A stretch of 21,088 nt of DNA from positions 1 through 21,088 of the IMG/VR virus record IMGVR_UViG_3300037296_000205; one strand, 5' to 3'. A program made the translations under genes and the position numbers. This DNA is from a virus. The notes beneath the pieces were generated by a model, which searched no databases, had not been told where the DNA came from, and saw nothing but the letters and a program-made list of their open reading frames with translations. Below, piece after piece: positions 6,943 to 13,606 of this stretch; position 1 is the stretch's first letter, and the number at the start of each line of letters is the position of its first letter.

Positions 6943-8462
6943 GCCAAACGCGCCTTTTTGTTGATTGCCGCCTTACGCCTCATGCCCTCGGCAACAGCAA
7001 GAACAGCCGCCGCCGCCGCGTCGATACGGCCCAAGGAACGCGCCTTCGCCAGCTTGTGATTGTTCGCCGGGTCAACAAGCGTGATCGCGTCAGAGAACGC
7101 AGAACGCAGCAGCAGGGAAGGAGTGGTCAGGATCTCGCCATCAAACAGCGCGCGCCGGAACCGCTCAATATCTTCGCTGCCATCTTTCCAGCCAAAGCCC
7201 CGCCAAATGAAGGGAACCCGATCAAGGCCCGCCGATTGCATGGCCTCGCTAAATTCAGCATGGCGGAACCGATCGCCCACTATGCAAGCAATGTCTGCCC
7301 CGTCTGCCAGCTTCACAATCTCCGACAGCCATAGACCAGGGGGAACGGTGTTTTCGCCCAGGACAGACAATTCGCCCCGATCGTGCATTTCGGTATAGCG
7401 CCCGCTCACGCCATCCGCCGCGCCTCGATCCGCAAGGGAAGGCTTTGCAGGGAAGGTGCCGACAGCTTCCAGCCGTCCGGTGTCAGGCCAGAACAGCGCC
7501 GCCGCACTCATTGAACGGGAACCGCCCAGATCCACGCCAAGGATGCACGGCCCGTCACGCGCTGGCATGTCATCCGGCCCGACTTCGCAGGTCATCCATT
7601 CGTCGAGGGTGACAAGAACAGACCTATCGTCAGACGCCACGCGCTCGTTGCGGTTTAGGTTTCTGAAGCTGGATAGGGCAGATCCGCCCCGTGCAATCGC
7701 CCGTTGTGCCTGTGCCTGTAGCCATTCAGCAGTTGGCCCGATGCCCTCTTTGCTGCCGGGGTTTGCTATGAGAAGGCTTGCCAGATCGTCAGCAGGTTGC
7801 CCCATGTCCGGGCGATGCTCTTGAACGTAGGTGCCGTTTGGTGGCTCGTCTAACCAGCGTGAAAAGGTGTTCGCATCATCCGGCGCGCTCGTCGAGATAA
7901 TCAGCGCCCGCCCGTCACGTTTGCCAAGCCCGGACAGAATAGCGTTTTCGAGGTTGTCGCCCTTGTCCCGTTCCCACGCCGCCCGCTCGTCGAGGATCGC
8001 CAGCGTAGGCGCGCCGCCCAGAATAGACTTGCCATCCGCTGCGATAACACGCGCCAGCCCGCCGCCGTTTAGGTCGGTTTCGACTTCCAGCTTAGAGCCG
8101 CGCCGGATGGTGAATTGCTCTTGTTCATCCTCCGGTAGCCCTTGGATAAAGCCCACAAGGAACGCAAACGCCGTGCGCGCTTGATCTCGGTTGCGCGCGC
8201 AGAATATGATTTCGCGTTTAGGCTGGCACTCGATTTCGCCCAGCAGATGCCCCAAGGCAAGGCCAGCGGATAGGGCAGTCTTAGCGTTGCCCCTGCCAAT
8301 GCTTAGACAGGCGACAGACGTGCCCTTAGAGAACGCGCCCCGCACGAAGTCTTTTTGGAATTTTGCCAGCTTCAGCTTTTTGCCAGCCAAACGCCCTTCG
8401 GGAACGATCAACGTTGGCAAGAACCGCAGCGCCGCCGTGGCCTCTTTGCTTGCCCTAGTCAT
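6933..8462 (-). CDS. terL: Terminase large subunit, HK97/Terminase_1 type
   Basis: A 509-residue packaging motor. The ATPase shows Walker A GRGNAKT (56-62), Walker B LAILDE (about 154-159) and the coupling motif STSAP (about 190). The nuclease half has ILGVDLGGSRS with Asp about 311 and a late Asp in GRIDAAAAAVLA (about 479). The order and spacing match HK97-like large terminases. Only a weak GAG precedes the ATG, and a 9-bp hairpin (8474-8500) lies close upstream, so translation may be controlled or coupled to the small frame at 8455-8586. No intact small terminase gene is recognised in element 1. Confidence 0.94.
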   Translation of the reverse strand: MTRASKEATAALRFLPTLIVPEGRLAGKKLKLAKFQKDFVRGAFSKGTSVACLSIGRGNAKTALSAGLALGHLLGEIECQPKREIIFCARNRDQARTAFAFLVGFIQGLPEDEQEQFTIRRGSKLEVETDLNGGGLARVIAADGKSILGGAPTLAILDERAAWERDKGDNLENAILSGLGKRDGRALIISTSAPDDANTFSRWLDEPPNGTYVQEHRPDMGQPADDLASLLIANPGSKEGIGPTAEWLQAQAQRAIARGGSALSSFRNLNRNERVASDDRSVLVTLDEWMTCEVGPDDMPARDGPCILGVDLGGSRSMSAAALFWPDTGRLEAVGTFPAKPSLADRGAADGVSGRYTEMHDRGELSVLGENTVPPGLWLSEIVKLADGADIACIVGDRFRHAEFSEAMQSAGLDRVPFIWRGFGWKDGSEDIERFRRALFDGEILTTPSLLLRSAFSDAITLVDPANNHKLAKARSLGRIDAAAAAVLAVAEGMRRKAAINKKARLAWA

Positions 8463-8586
8463 TTGGCGTCTCGATCAAGTTGTAAAGTTGGCAACTTGAT
8501 TTCCTGCCCCGATTTTTTGGGAGAGAGAAAAGAACAGCCCAATCAACGGTCCGGTGGGTACTTAAACATTGGCCTATTGGGACCAT
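8455..8586 (-). CDS. Possible 43-aa leader or remnant of a small terminase gene
   Basis: A short frame begins 1 nt after the connector stop and ends 8 nt inside terL, a spacing typical of coupled genes. The stretch NRGRKSSCQLYNLIETP resembles the RGRKS...L start seen in many P27-like small terminases, but the frame stops there. It may be a leader peptide for terL, a relic of a deleted terS, or chance. There is no clear Shine-Dalgarno. Confidence 0.25.
   Translation of the reverse strand: MVPIGQCLSTHRTVDWAVLFSLPKNRGRKSSCQLYNLIETPND
8474..8500 (-). promoter_or_regulatory. Hairpin just upstream of terL
   Basis: ATCAAGTTG (8474-8482) and CAACTTGAT (8492-8500) are perfectly complementary over 9 bp with a 9-nt loop. 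The loop contains a second AAGTTG copy, so alternative pairings are possible in DNA. The hairpin ends 11 nt before the terL start and partly inside the 43-aa frame. It could modulate terL translation or be a protein-binding operator. Confidence 0.45.
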
Positions 8587-8587
8587 T

Positions 8588-9139
8588 CTACGCGCCCGCC
8601 TTCACACGACGATAGCGCGCGCAGATCCGCGCCGTGGCCGCTGGCATTGTCGCCGCCTTCTCACTCGCTCGGTAATCGTACAGCCGTGCAGCAAGGTCAC
8701 AGATCGCCATGCGCAGATCCGCCGGAACGTCTGCCGATGTATCGCCATAGCCTGCGGTGTAGGTGATCCGAAGTCGCCCGCCGGGTTCTCCCTCAGTGAA
8801 ACGCAGCGCCGGGTATAGCCCGCCTTCCAGCCAATAGCCTTCGTCGGGGACAAGCGTTGTGCTGCCGTCCAGCTCTATCAGGTGAACCGTGATGTCTGCA
8901 TCAGGGGCGACAGGCCCGACAGGAAGGCGGATGTCTCGCCCCGGCAATGTGCCAGTGGTGACGGTGATTGTCTGATCCAGCAAGGCCAGCGCGCAGTAGC
9001 CCTCTACCTCCGCCGATGCCGCTTGGACGTATGCAGTCGAACCCGCCACAAGATCCGCGTCTAGGCGCATATGCTCTTGCAGGTCAGCCGCGTCCACGGT
9101 GTCGCCCGTTGCTATCGGTGTGCGCTCGATCGTCAGCAT
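8588..9139 (-). CDS. Head-tail connector, gp6/phiE125 gp8-like
   Basis: About 183 residues. The pattern DAADLQEHMRLD...LVAGSTAYVQAASAEVEGYCALALLDQTITVTTGTLPGRDIRLPVGPV matches the helical adaptor that binds under the portal in HK97-like heads, followed by a beta-rich middle and a C-terminal helix (DLRMAICDLAARLYDYR). The start at 9139 is set by AAGGGG 5 nt upstream; longer frames run into non-coding DNA. It is the first of the tightly packed head genes and follows a structured non-coding stretch, so expression may be controlled there. Confidence 0.85.
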   Translation of the reverse strand: MLTIERTPIATGDTVDAADLQEHMRLDADLVAGSTAYVQAASAEVEGYCALALLDQTITVTTGTLPGRDIRLPVGPVAPDADITVHLIELDGSTTLVPDEGYWLEGGLYPALRFTEGEPGGRLRITYTAGYGDTSADVPADLRMAICDLAARLYDYRASEKAATMPAATARICARYRRVKAGA

Positions 9140-9178
9140 CATATCCCCTTGCGGTTTTGTGATAGTATAACAGTAATG

Positions 9179-9216
9179 CGTTACAAAGTACATAGATGTA
9201 ATGTTATTCTGTAACG
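9179..9216. promoter_or_regulatory. Nested palindromes upstream of the connector gene
   Basis: CGTTACA (9179-9185) and TGTAACG (9210-9216) form a perfect 7-bp inverted repeat, with the palindrome TACAT-AG-ATGTA (9189-9200) between them. The AT-rich stretch downstream on the minus strand includes TATACT, a possible -10, about 25 nt before the connector gene. This looks like an operator for a head-gene promoter, but a matching -35 is not clear. Confidence 0.4.
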
Positions 9217-9235
9217 TATTATTCATTGGACGTAC

Positions 9236-9343
9236 CCGGCCCCCGCTACTGTCCCCCTCCTTAGACAAGGACTACTTCCTTGCTTGGGTGACAGTCCTAC
9301 CTTCCTAGATCGTATCCACGCGATGCCCGGTATCGGGGGCCAG
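9236..9343 (-). ncRNA. Candidate structured RNA or packaging site upstream of the head genes
   Basis: A long-range stem pairs CTGGCCCCCG (9343-9334, minus strand) with CGGGGGCCGG (9245-9236), nine Watson-Crick pairs and one G-U. Inside it ACTGTC (9295-9290) pairs with GACAGT (9253-9248) next to CCC/GGG, and CAAGGA pairs with TCCTTG inside that. Further hairpins lie 5', for example GAGCGG/CCGCTC and CCAGC/GCTGG within 9343-9470. The G-U pair favours the minus-strand transcript, the direction of the operon. The 498-nt stretch 9140-9637 holds no credible gene. It could be a regulatory RNA or a cos/pac site; I recognise no known RNA family. Confidence 0.45.
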
Positions 9344-9637
9344 CCGCTGTCCCGCTGGGTATTCTCCAGCCCCGTCCTTTGCAGTCTTGCTTCGGTACGG
9401 TCCCCGCACTGAGGCGGTGGGTTCTGTGTCGCGTTTCTGAGCGGCCTAGTAGGCACTGGTTCCGCTCGGAGTGGGGTAGTTCCCGATCTATATCCCCGCC
9501 GATATTGCTCGACGGTCAAAAGCTAGAGCGTGGCCCGCGTTCTGTGATATGCTCCTTCTCAGGATCTGCTCACTATGAACGCAGGCCGATGCTTCACCCG
9601 TTACGCCGCAGCCGCTCAACAGCAGCGCAACGGGCAA

Positions 9638-9898
9638 TCAGCTTTCGATCGGGTCAAAATCTCCATCATCATCGCCAGCGTATGCGAACAGGTCAGCGAC
9701 CAGTGACCGCATCATCGACAGTTGCTTAGGGGATGGTTTCCAGTTTCTGCGCCGCGCCTGCTTTGCAACAGACAGTGCGAAGCCCTTGGCCCATGTGTTT
9801 TCTGCGCGTTGGGCAACCACAGGCATATGATGCAACAGACGCTCGATTTCGTCAGGTGTCGCTGAGCGTACAATCGGCTGGCCGTCGATATAGCTCAT
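9638..9898 (-). CDS. Conserved small protein of the right-end pair
   Basis: The product has 86 residues. A basic centre (SVAKQARRRNWKPSPKQLSMMRSLV) matches the element 2 gene at 20200-20454 (SILRQAKNPKWKPTARQQPIIEKLI), sharing the pattern of a helix, W-K-P and a second helix. The tail is acidic in both. The start overlaps the stop of the preceding gene by 4 nt in both elements, so the pair is a conserved unit. The W-K-P-x-x-x-Q pattern occurs in phage proteins that bind nucleic acid, but no function is claimed. Confidence 0.78.
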   Translation of the reverse strand: MSYIDGQPIVRSATPDEIERLLHHMPVVAQRAENTWAKGFALSVAKQARRRNWKPSPKQLSMMRSLVADLFAYAGDDDGDFDPIES

Positions 9899-10131
9899 GC
9901 CAGCACCTCGCCGTCCAGAACGCCGAACAGCGCCGCCGATGCCGTGCGATAGGCGGTATCATCGTCCAACGTGACCAGAGCGGCCATCGCCAGCGCCTGC
10001 CGTTCGCCCGTGGTCAGCCGCGCCTTGAGGATCAGCACGAAGCCCTCCCAAGCGTCCGGCGTTCCTGCTGTCAGGACGTAGCCCAGCGACTTAGACGCGC
10101 GCTTATGGCGGTCCTTGGCATACAAAGACAT
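9895..10131 (-). CDS. C-terminal part of an attP-spanning gene (153 aa predicted in the element 1 circle)
   Basis: From ATG 10131 the frame gives 78 residues (MSLYAK...), strongly similar to the element 2 protein at 20451-20687 over its whole length (LYAK-RHKRA, VLT-GT-AW, ARL, LVTLDD-AY). That ATG has no Shine-Dalgarno, and the frame is open upstream to the core at 10337 with similarity continuing there (AKEN, KRR/QRR-NA). I therefore infer a longer protein whose start lies at the other end of the element (ATG 132-130) and is joined only after excision. In the present array the upstream in-frame codons contain no ATG, GTG or TTG before a TAA inside element 2. Function unknown; the mature region is helical and basic at its start. 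Confidence 0.8.
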   Translation of the reverse strand: MSLYAKDRHKRASKSLGYVLTAGTPDAWEGFVLILKARLTTGERQALAMAALVTLDDDTAYRTASAALFGVLDGEVLA

Positions 10132-10336
10132 TGCATTTGCGCGGCGCTTCGGGCTATCGTTGCCGGAAGAAATGTCGCGTTTCTTATGCTTTTGAACGCC
10201 GTTGACCTTTGCCGAGGTCGCGGCGTTTTCTTTTGCGTAGATGTTCGCCAGACACTGGTTTTCACCAATGTTTTCAATGGTAGGTTTTTGGTGGTTCGCC
10301 AGCTTAAGCGGCTGATAAGCCTCAAACTGTGCCGTT
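10132..10336 (-). other. Open 5' part of the attP-spanning gene, detached from its start by integration
   Basis: The frame of the 78-aa gene stays open over these 205 nt. One nt completes the codon split by the core, then 68 codons follow. The segment encodes stretches such as AQFEAYQPLK and NIYAKENAATSAK, and parts align with the equivalent stretch of element 2 (20688-20915). No start codon occurs in it. With ATG 132-130 joined at the core the product would begin M-F-G-D-P-G-R and total 153 residues. Confidence 0.7.
10195..10234 (+). terminator. Plus-strand intrinsic terminator at the right end of element 1
   Basis: AACGCCG (10195-10201) pairs with CGGCGTT (10221-10227), with an inner GACCT/AGGTC stem, followed by a T-rich tract (TTTTCTTTT). 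It lies inside the minus-strand open frame. Element 2 has an unrelated hairpin with the same tract at the same codons (20753-20790), so position and form are conserved while the stem sequence differs. Confidence 0.6.
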
Positions 10337-10351
10337 CTCCCGGGATCGCCA
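10337..10351 (+). repeat. Middle attachment core (element 1/element 2 junction)
   Basis: An exact copy of the 15-bp tRNA core. It is the right end of element 1 and the left end of element 2. Flanking bases on either side match neither the tRNA flank nor each other, as expected for a junction of two different elements. Confidence 0.92.
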
Positions 10352-10363
10352 TTGTTCTTTCTG

Positions 10364-10379
10364 CATGATATTTTCCTTT
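10364..10379 (-). promoter_or_regulatory. Shine-Dalgarno and ATG pointing into the element 2 core
   Basis: On the minus strand AAAAGGA precedes AAATATC and the ATG at 10366-10364. Reading M-Q-K-E-Q it enters the core as W-R-S-R-E. Joined to the right end of element 2 it stays open into the gene at 20687. Joined to element 1, as it now is, the frame ends at TGA 13 codons into the frame. The leader AAGGA...AATATCATG matches that of element 1. Confidence 0.6.
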
Positions 10380-10401
10380 TCTTTACAGCTAGTTACGTTT
10401 C

Positions 10402-10431
10402 TGTGTCCCGCTTCTGGATAGGCGTGTCCCA
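10402..10431 (+). repeat. Putative integrase arm sites, left arm of element 2
   Basis: TGTGTCCCG (10402-10410) and the close copy CGTGTCCCA (10423-10431) lie 21 bp apart, about two helical turns. Two exact TGTGTCCCG copies lie in the right arm (20807-20815 and 20862-20870), all in the same orientation. Repeats flanking a core on both sides are what arm-type sites of tyrosine integrases look like. Confidence 0.6.
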
Positions 10432-10432
10432 T

Positions 10433-11440
10433 TTAGGCCACCCCTAAAAGTAATTTAACCATACGCTCTCGGTCGGCGGCGCGGGTGTACCGCTCGACTT
10501 CTGAAAGGCTCATGTGACCAGCCATCGCGGCTATCTGGTGGGTAGATGATCCTTTTTCAGCCCAATAAATACAGAACGCTTTGCGCAACCCATGCAGTCG
10601 GGCTGTCATTTTCGCCTTAACCGCTGCATCGCGGAATAGGTTGCCAAGACTTTCGGCGGTGTATGGTTTGCCGCGCTCAGTTAGGATAAAGGCCGGGGAA
10701 ATGTCGGGGGTCCGATCAATCACTTCCTTCAATTCTGGCGTAATTGGAACGCGGGCGGTTGTGCCGCTTTTCTGTCGATCATAGACAAGTAAGTCACCCT
10801 TGATATTGACCCTACCCAGCTTTGCCAGATCAGCTCGTGCGGCCCCAGTGTACAAGGCAAGGTCAAAAACTAGCCGCTCGCGCGTAAAAATAGGCCAACG
10901 CGTTTGAAACATTGCAATTTCATCTGCCTCAGCAACAGGAAAACCCTCAATCTTTGGGCGGTCTAATTCAATGCCCGTAAGCGGGTTCTTTGTGATAAAT
11001 CCAAGTCGGCGCAAATGCTCAAAAACCGGTTTGAGCGCCTTATATTCATTAACGGCGGCCCATCCACCTTTGGCGTAAAGTGCGCGTTCAATAACAGGTC
11101 CGGTAATTGTCGAGACTGGACGCGTGCCTTGTGCAGCGCGATAGCGGGCAAAGATCGCAGCGCGACTGTTTTTTGTGTTCTTGGAAAACTTTGACCACTT
11201 TTCGTTACCAGACGTGTAGAGGTCCAATGCCCAAGCAAACGTGCCTGCATCCGGCGTTTCTGTGCTTGGTGGCATGTCCTGCCAACGGGCATGTTCTGCC
11301 GCCCACGCTGCCAACACTTTCGGGTCAGTAGGGTGCAATCCGTGAACGCCCAAAGAGCGCTCTACATCGCCACGGCGATAGGTATGAAACCAGCGGCCAC
11401 GCCGTTGCTTAGAACGAAGGTGAGGGATTTTTGTTTTCAC
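10433..11440 (-). CDS. int: Tyrosine recombinase (integrase) of element 2
   Basis: The product has 335 residues. Catalytic residues: Arg 202 (TGAARADLAKLG), Lys 224 (DRQKSG), His 283 and Arg 286 (HGLRK), His 309 (AGHMSLSE) and Tyr 318 (ERYTRAA). A GTG start at 11440 overlaps the stop of the preceding gene (GTGA) with AGGTG upstream. It shares the general plan of the first integrase but is clearly divergent. It is the last gene of an operon that also carries portal, capsid and gpW, so recombinase and head proteins would share a transcript. Its stop lies about 80 bp from the core, with arm-like repeats between. Confidence 0.95.
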   Translation of the reverse strand: MKTKIPHLRSKQRRGRWFHTYRRGDVERSLGVHGLHPTDPKVLAAWAAEHARWQDMPPSTETPDAGTFAWALDLYTSGNEKWSKFSKNTKNSRAAIFARYRAAQGTRPVSTITGPVIERALYAKGGWAAVNEYKALKPVFEHLRRLGFITKNPLTGIELDRPKIEGFPVAEADEIAMFQTRWPIFTRERLVFDLALYTGAARADLAKLGRVNIKGDLLVYDRQKSGTTARVPITPELKEVIDRTPDISPAFILTERGKPYTAESLGNLFRDAAVKAKMTARLHGLRKAFCIYWAEKGSSTHQIAAMAGHMSLSEVERYTRAADRERMVKLLLGVA

Positions 11441-11628
11441 TTTGCATCACCTGAAAAGGGTTTGCCTTCCCACTCACCACTCGCAGTCCCCTTATCAGGG
11501 TACTCAAATATCACGCCATCCGGCCCGACGCCCTTAATGCGGACACCCGGGCACAAATCGCGGGCAATCTCATAGGCGTCCGCAATCTGGCGCTTTGTCG
11601 GCATGGAAGGGGAGCGCGGGCTTGGCAT
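11437..11628 (-). CDS. Small protein preceding int (possible excisionase or partner)
   Basis: The product has 63 residues. A basic helical first half (PTKRQIADAYEIARDL) is followed by a strand-rich second half (GVRIKGVGPDGVIFEYPD). It sits where element 1 has its 58-aa gene, with the same overlap with int. AAAGG precedes the ATG, which overlaps the gpW stop (TAATG). The helix-strand layout and location suggest a DNA-binding directionality factor. No confident family assignment. Confidence 0.7.
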   Translation of the reverse strand: MPSPRSPSMPTKRQIADAYEIARDLCPGVRIKGVGPDGVIFEYPDKGTASGEWEGKPFSGDAK

Positions 11629-11843
11629 TACAGACCTTTCGAGCTGCTGAATTTGATTTTAGACGGGCGGCGGCTGGTCAGGGCGCGCAGGCGGGCTTCG
11701 AGGTCCGCAATAGCGGCACCCATTTCGGCATCGGTGCCGAAACGGATACGCTCGTCACCTATCTGCGCTTCGCGGATGCCCTTGGCGCGATTCATGATAA
11801 GGGTATCGCGCCAAGCTTCCAGCTCTGTGGCTGTGATCGCCAT
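11628..11843 (-). CDS. gpW-like head-tail joining protein
   Basis: About 71 residues beginning MAITATELEAWRDTLIMNRAKGIREAQIGDERIRFG. Length, the two helices around a short beta hairpin, and the position next to capsid and portal fit the lambda gpW family, which completes filled heads before tail attachment. The start at 11843 overlaps the capsid stop (TGATG); the longer frame to 11885 lies inside the capsid gene. No gpFII-like partner is seen nearby, so the helper may have to provide the rest of the neck. Confidence 0.82.
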   Translation of the reverse strand: MAITATELEAWRDTLIMNRAKGIREAQIGDERIRFGTDAEMGAAIADLEARLRALTSRRPSKIKFSSSKGL

Positions 11844-13606
11844 CAGCCGACCCGGTGCCAGCCGCGGTAGTCTACCCAGCCGCACCCAAAGTCTAGGCGG
11901 ACCTTCATCTGCACCCCATCCACCTCGAAACCTTGGCGGGTCTCGATCTGCGGACCGGGCGCGCCTTCGAGATAGGCATATTCCAGACCGTCGATCATGG
12001 CGGGATCAGCCGCAATGTACCATTGTTCGTCTTCGGTTAGCCGCGCTTCGGTCAGCAGTGTCAGGTTCTCGAACGGGTTGTGATCTGCGGTCTTTGTCGC
12101 GGCGATTTCGGCCAGCGCCTGTTCCGCGACTGTTTCCAACTCCGCAGGCACCAGTACGAAGCGCGGGGTGGCTTCGATCAATTCACCCGCAAGGCCCTTT
12201 TGCTTGCGCATGGCCAGCCGCGCCGCTGCAAGGGTGGCAAGCGCTGGCGCGCCGTAGGTGGCGGTCAGGTTGGCGTGATCGGCATGGAACACGCCGGTGC
12301 CATCGCTCATTGCGGGGTTTGCGGTGATCTTTTTGACAAGCTCTGCATTCTCGAAAGCCCGCGCGGCGTTGCCCAGCTTCGCGGGGATCTGCATGAAGGC
12401 CCCTACATCGTCGTTGATAATCGCCTGCCGTGAAATGGCAAAGATGCGCCCGAACGTCTCAACGCTGTAGGTCTCTGCGCTTTCCTCGATCGTGCCGTGC
12501 GTAAATTCGCCGCCTTCGTTCACCTTCTCCAGCTCGGGGCCTTCACCGAATTGCAGCGCGCGCTTTGCGCGGAAGTCGCGGGCCGTGGTCTGCCGTGCAA
12601 GCTGTCGCGCGCCGGACGGTGCAGCGGCATAGGCACGGCGCAGCTCGCGGCCCGTGGCATCGCCAAGGATCAGCGAAAAGTCGGACGTGGTGTGCAGGGC
12701 GCGTGTCGTGAGGGTATCGACTGACATGGCCGTGGTCGAGACGCCCGCGCGGGTCAGGCAATCGCGGGCCAGATCGGGCAGTGTCAGGCCCGCGTATTGC
12801 CGCGCCGGTGCAGAGATTTCATGCGTGGGGTTATGACGCGCGAACAGCGCCTCACCTGCGCGTGTCACAATCACGGCGGGGTCGGTGTTGTCTGCCCCTA
12901 CTGTGACGCGGGTTGTGCGTGTGGCGGTGCTGGCGCTGCGCTGTTGCATCGCCTCAAATGCAGCGGCACGGGCTTCGTCCGCCGTTGCATCTGCATCAAT
13001 CTGCGCGTCTGCCCAAGCGCGGGTCAGGCCAGCGGTGTCCGCCATGGTGCGAATTGCCGCGTTTGTATCTGCGCGGGTCGCTGTGACGGGCGCGGCGTCT
13101 GTCGTCTGGATCGTGGTTTCGTCGTTTGGCATTTCGTTTTCTCCATTGCGAAAATGCGCCCCGGCATCAGCAGGGACAGGGACAAGGGAAACCTCTACGG
13201 GCTTCCATTTGATTGCGGTACGGACGCGGGTTTGGCCGCGCATTTCGTCTTTCCACGCGGACACCTGATAGCCGATAGACAGGCCGCGCAGGGTGCCTTC
13301 CCCAACATCTGCCAGCACGGATTGCGCCGCCGTGTTGTTGCGGAATTTCAGGCGCGCCCAAAGGCCCTCGGGGCGCAGCTCTACCGCCTCGATCACCCCC
13401 AACTGGTCGCGGGTGCTGGTGCTGCGGTGCGCGTCCAGAACGGGCGCGCCCACCAAAGCGGACAGATCAGCGCCGGAAAGGTCCAGCCGCTCGATGTAGC
13501 CGGGGCGCTGTGTCTCTGCCCCGGTCGAGATAATCGCCTCAACGGTGCGGGCGTCCAGATCAACGCTGTTTGGTGCGGGTGTCAGGGCGCGGATATGTAG
13601 GCTCAT
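11843..13606 (-). CDS. Prohead protease-major capsid fusion protein
   Basis: The product has 587 residues. Residues 1-150 are an HK97-type prohead protease: His about 60 in LDAHRSTSTRDQLG, Ser about 110 in RGLSIGY, and the VEVSLVPVPADAGA segment. A low-complexity Ala/Thr-rich linker (about 160-235) may act as scaffold. The rest is a capsid shell domain (RALQFGEGPELEKVNEGGEF, FGRIFAISRQAIINDD, GTGVFHADHANL). Protease-capsid fusions of this kind are known in lambda/Mu-like heads of proteobacteria. GAAGG lies upstream; the start overlaps the portal stop (ATGA). It must release its own shell domain during maturation. Confidence 0.92.
   Translation of the reverse strand: MSLHIRALTPAPNSVDLDARTVEAIISTGAETQRPGYIERLDLSGADLSALVGAPVLDAHRSTSTRDQLGVIEAVELRPEGLWARLKFRNNTAAQSVLADVGEGTLRGLSIGYQVSAWKDEMRGQTRVRTAIKWKPVEVSLVPVPADAGAHFRNGENEMPNDETTIQTTDAAPVTATRADTNAAIRTMADTAGLTRAWADAQIDADATADEARAAAFEAMQQRSASTATRTTRVTVGADNTDPAVIVTRAGEALFARHNPTHEISAPARQYAGLTLPDLARDCLTRAGVSTTAMSVDTLTTRALHTTSDFSLILGDATGRELRRAYAAAPSGARQLARQTTARDFRAKRALQFGEGPELEKVNEGGEFTHGTIEESAETYSVETFGRIFAISRQAIINDDVGAFMQIPAKLGNAARAFENAELVKKITANPAMSDGTGVFHADHANLTATYGAPALATLAAARLAMRKQKGLAGELIEATPRFVLVPAELETVAEQALAEIAATKTADHNPFENLTLLTEARLTEDEQWYIAADPAMIDGLEYAYLEGAPGPQIETRQGFEVDGVQMKVRLDFGCGWVDYRGWHRVG

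Larger units (their letters stand above)
113..10351. mobile_element. Element 1: integrated tailless head-encoding satellite
   Basis: The interval is bounded by two copies of the 15-bp tRNA core. It carries an integrase, Arc-type regulators and an HK97-type head set with terminase. No tail, lysis, primase or helicase gene is seen. Size and content fit a capsid-forming phage satellite rather than a full prophage. A decayed prophage is the alternative, but the tight overlaps, intact motifs and a second element on the same plan argue against decay. All genes except one Arc repressor are on the minus strand. Confidence 0.85.

Noticed and set aside
9223-9519. 98-aa minus-strand frame in the gap before the connector gene
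   Set aside because: TTG start without a binding site, biased composition (Arg, Pro, Gly) and full overlap with strong hairpins; better explained as non-coding.
9220-9545. Group I or group II intron in the structured stretch
   Set aside because: No domain V-like hairpin, no recognisable P7/P3 core and no interrupted gene on either side.
9497-9640. 47-aa frame after the 86-aa gene with a lipobox-like LLLSGC near its start, reminiscent of an Rz1-type spanin
   Set aside because: It begins with TTG directly after a stop, has no Shine-Dalgarno, no positively charged start and only nine residues before the Cys, too short for a lipoprotein signal.
10071-10352. 93-aa minus-strand frame beginning inside the middle core
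   Set aside because: It overlaps the conserved 78-aa gene and its extension in another frame, shows no likeness to element 2, and would start within the attachment core.
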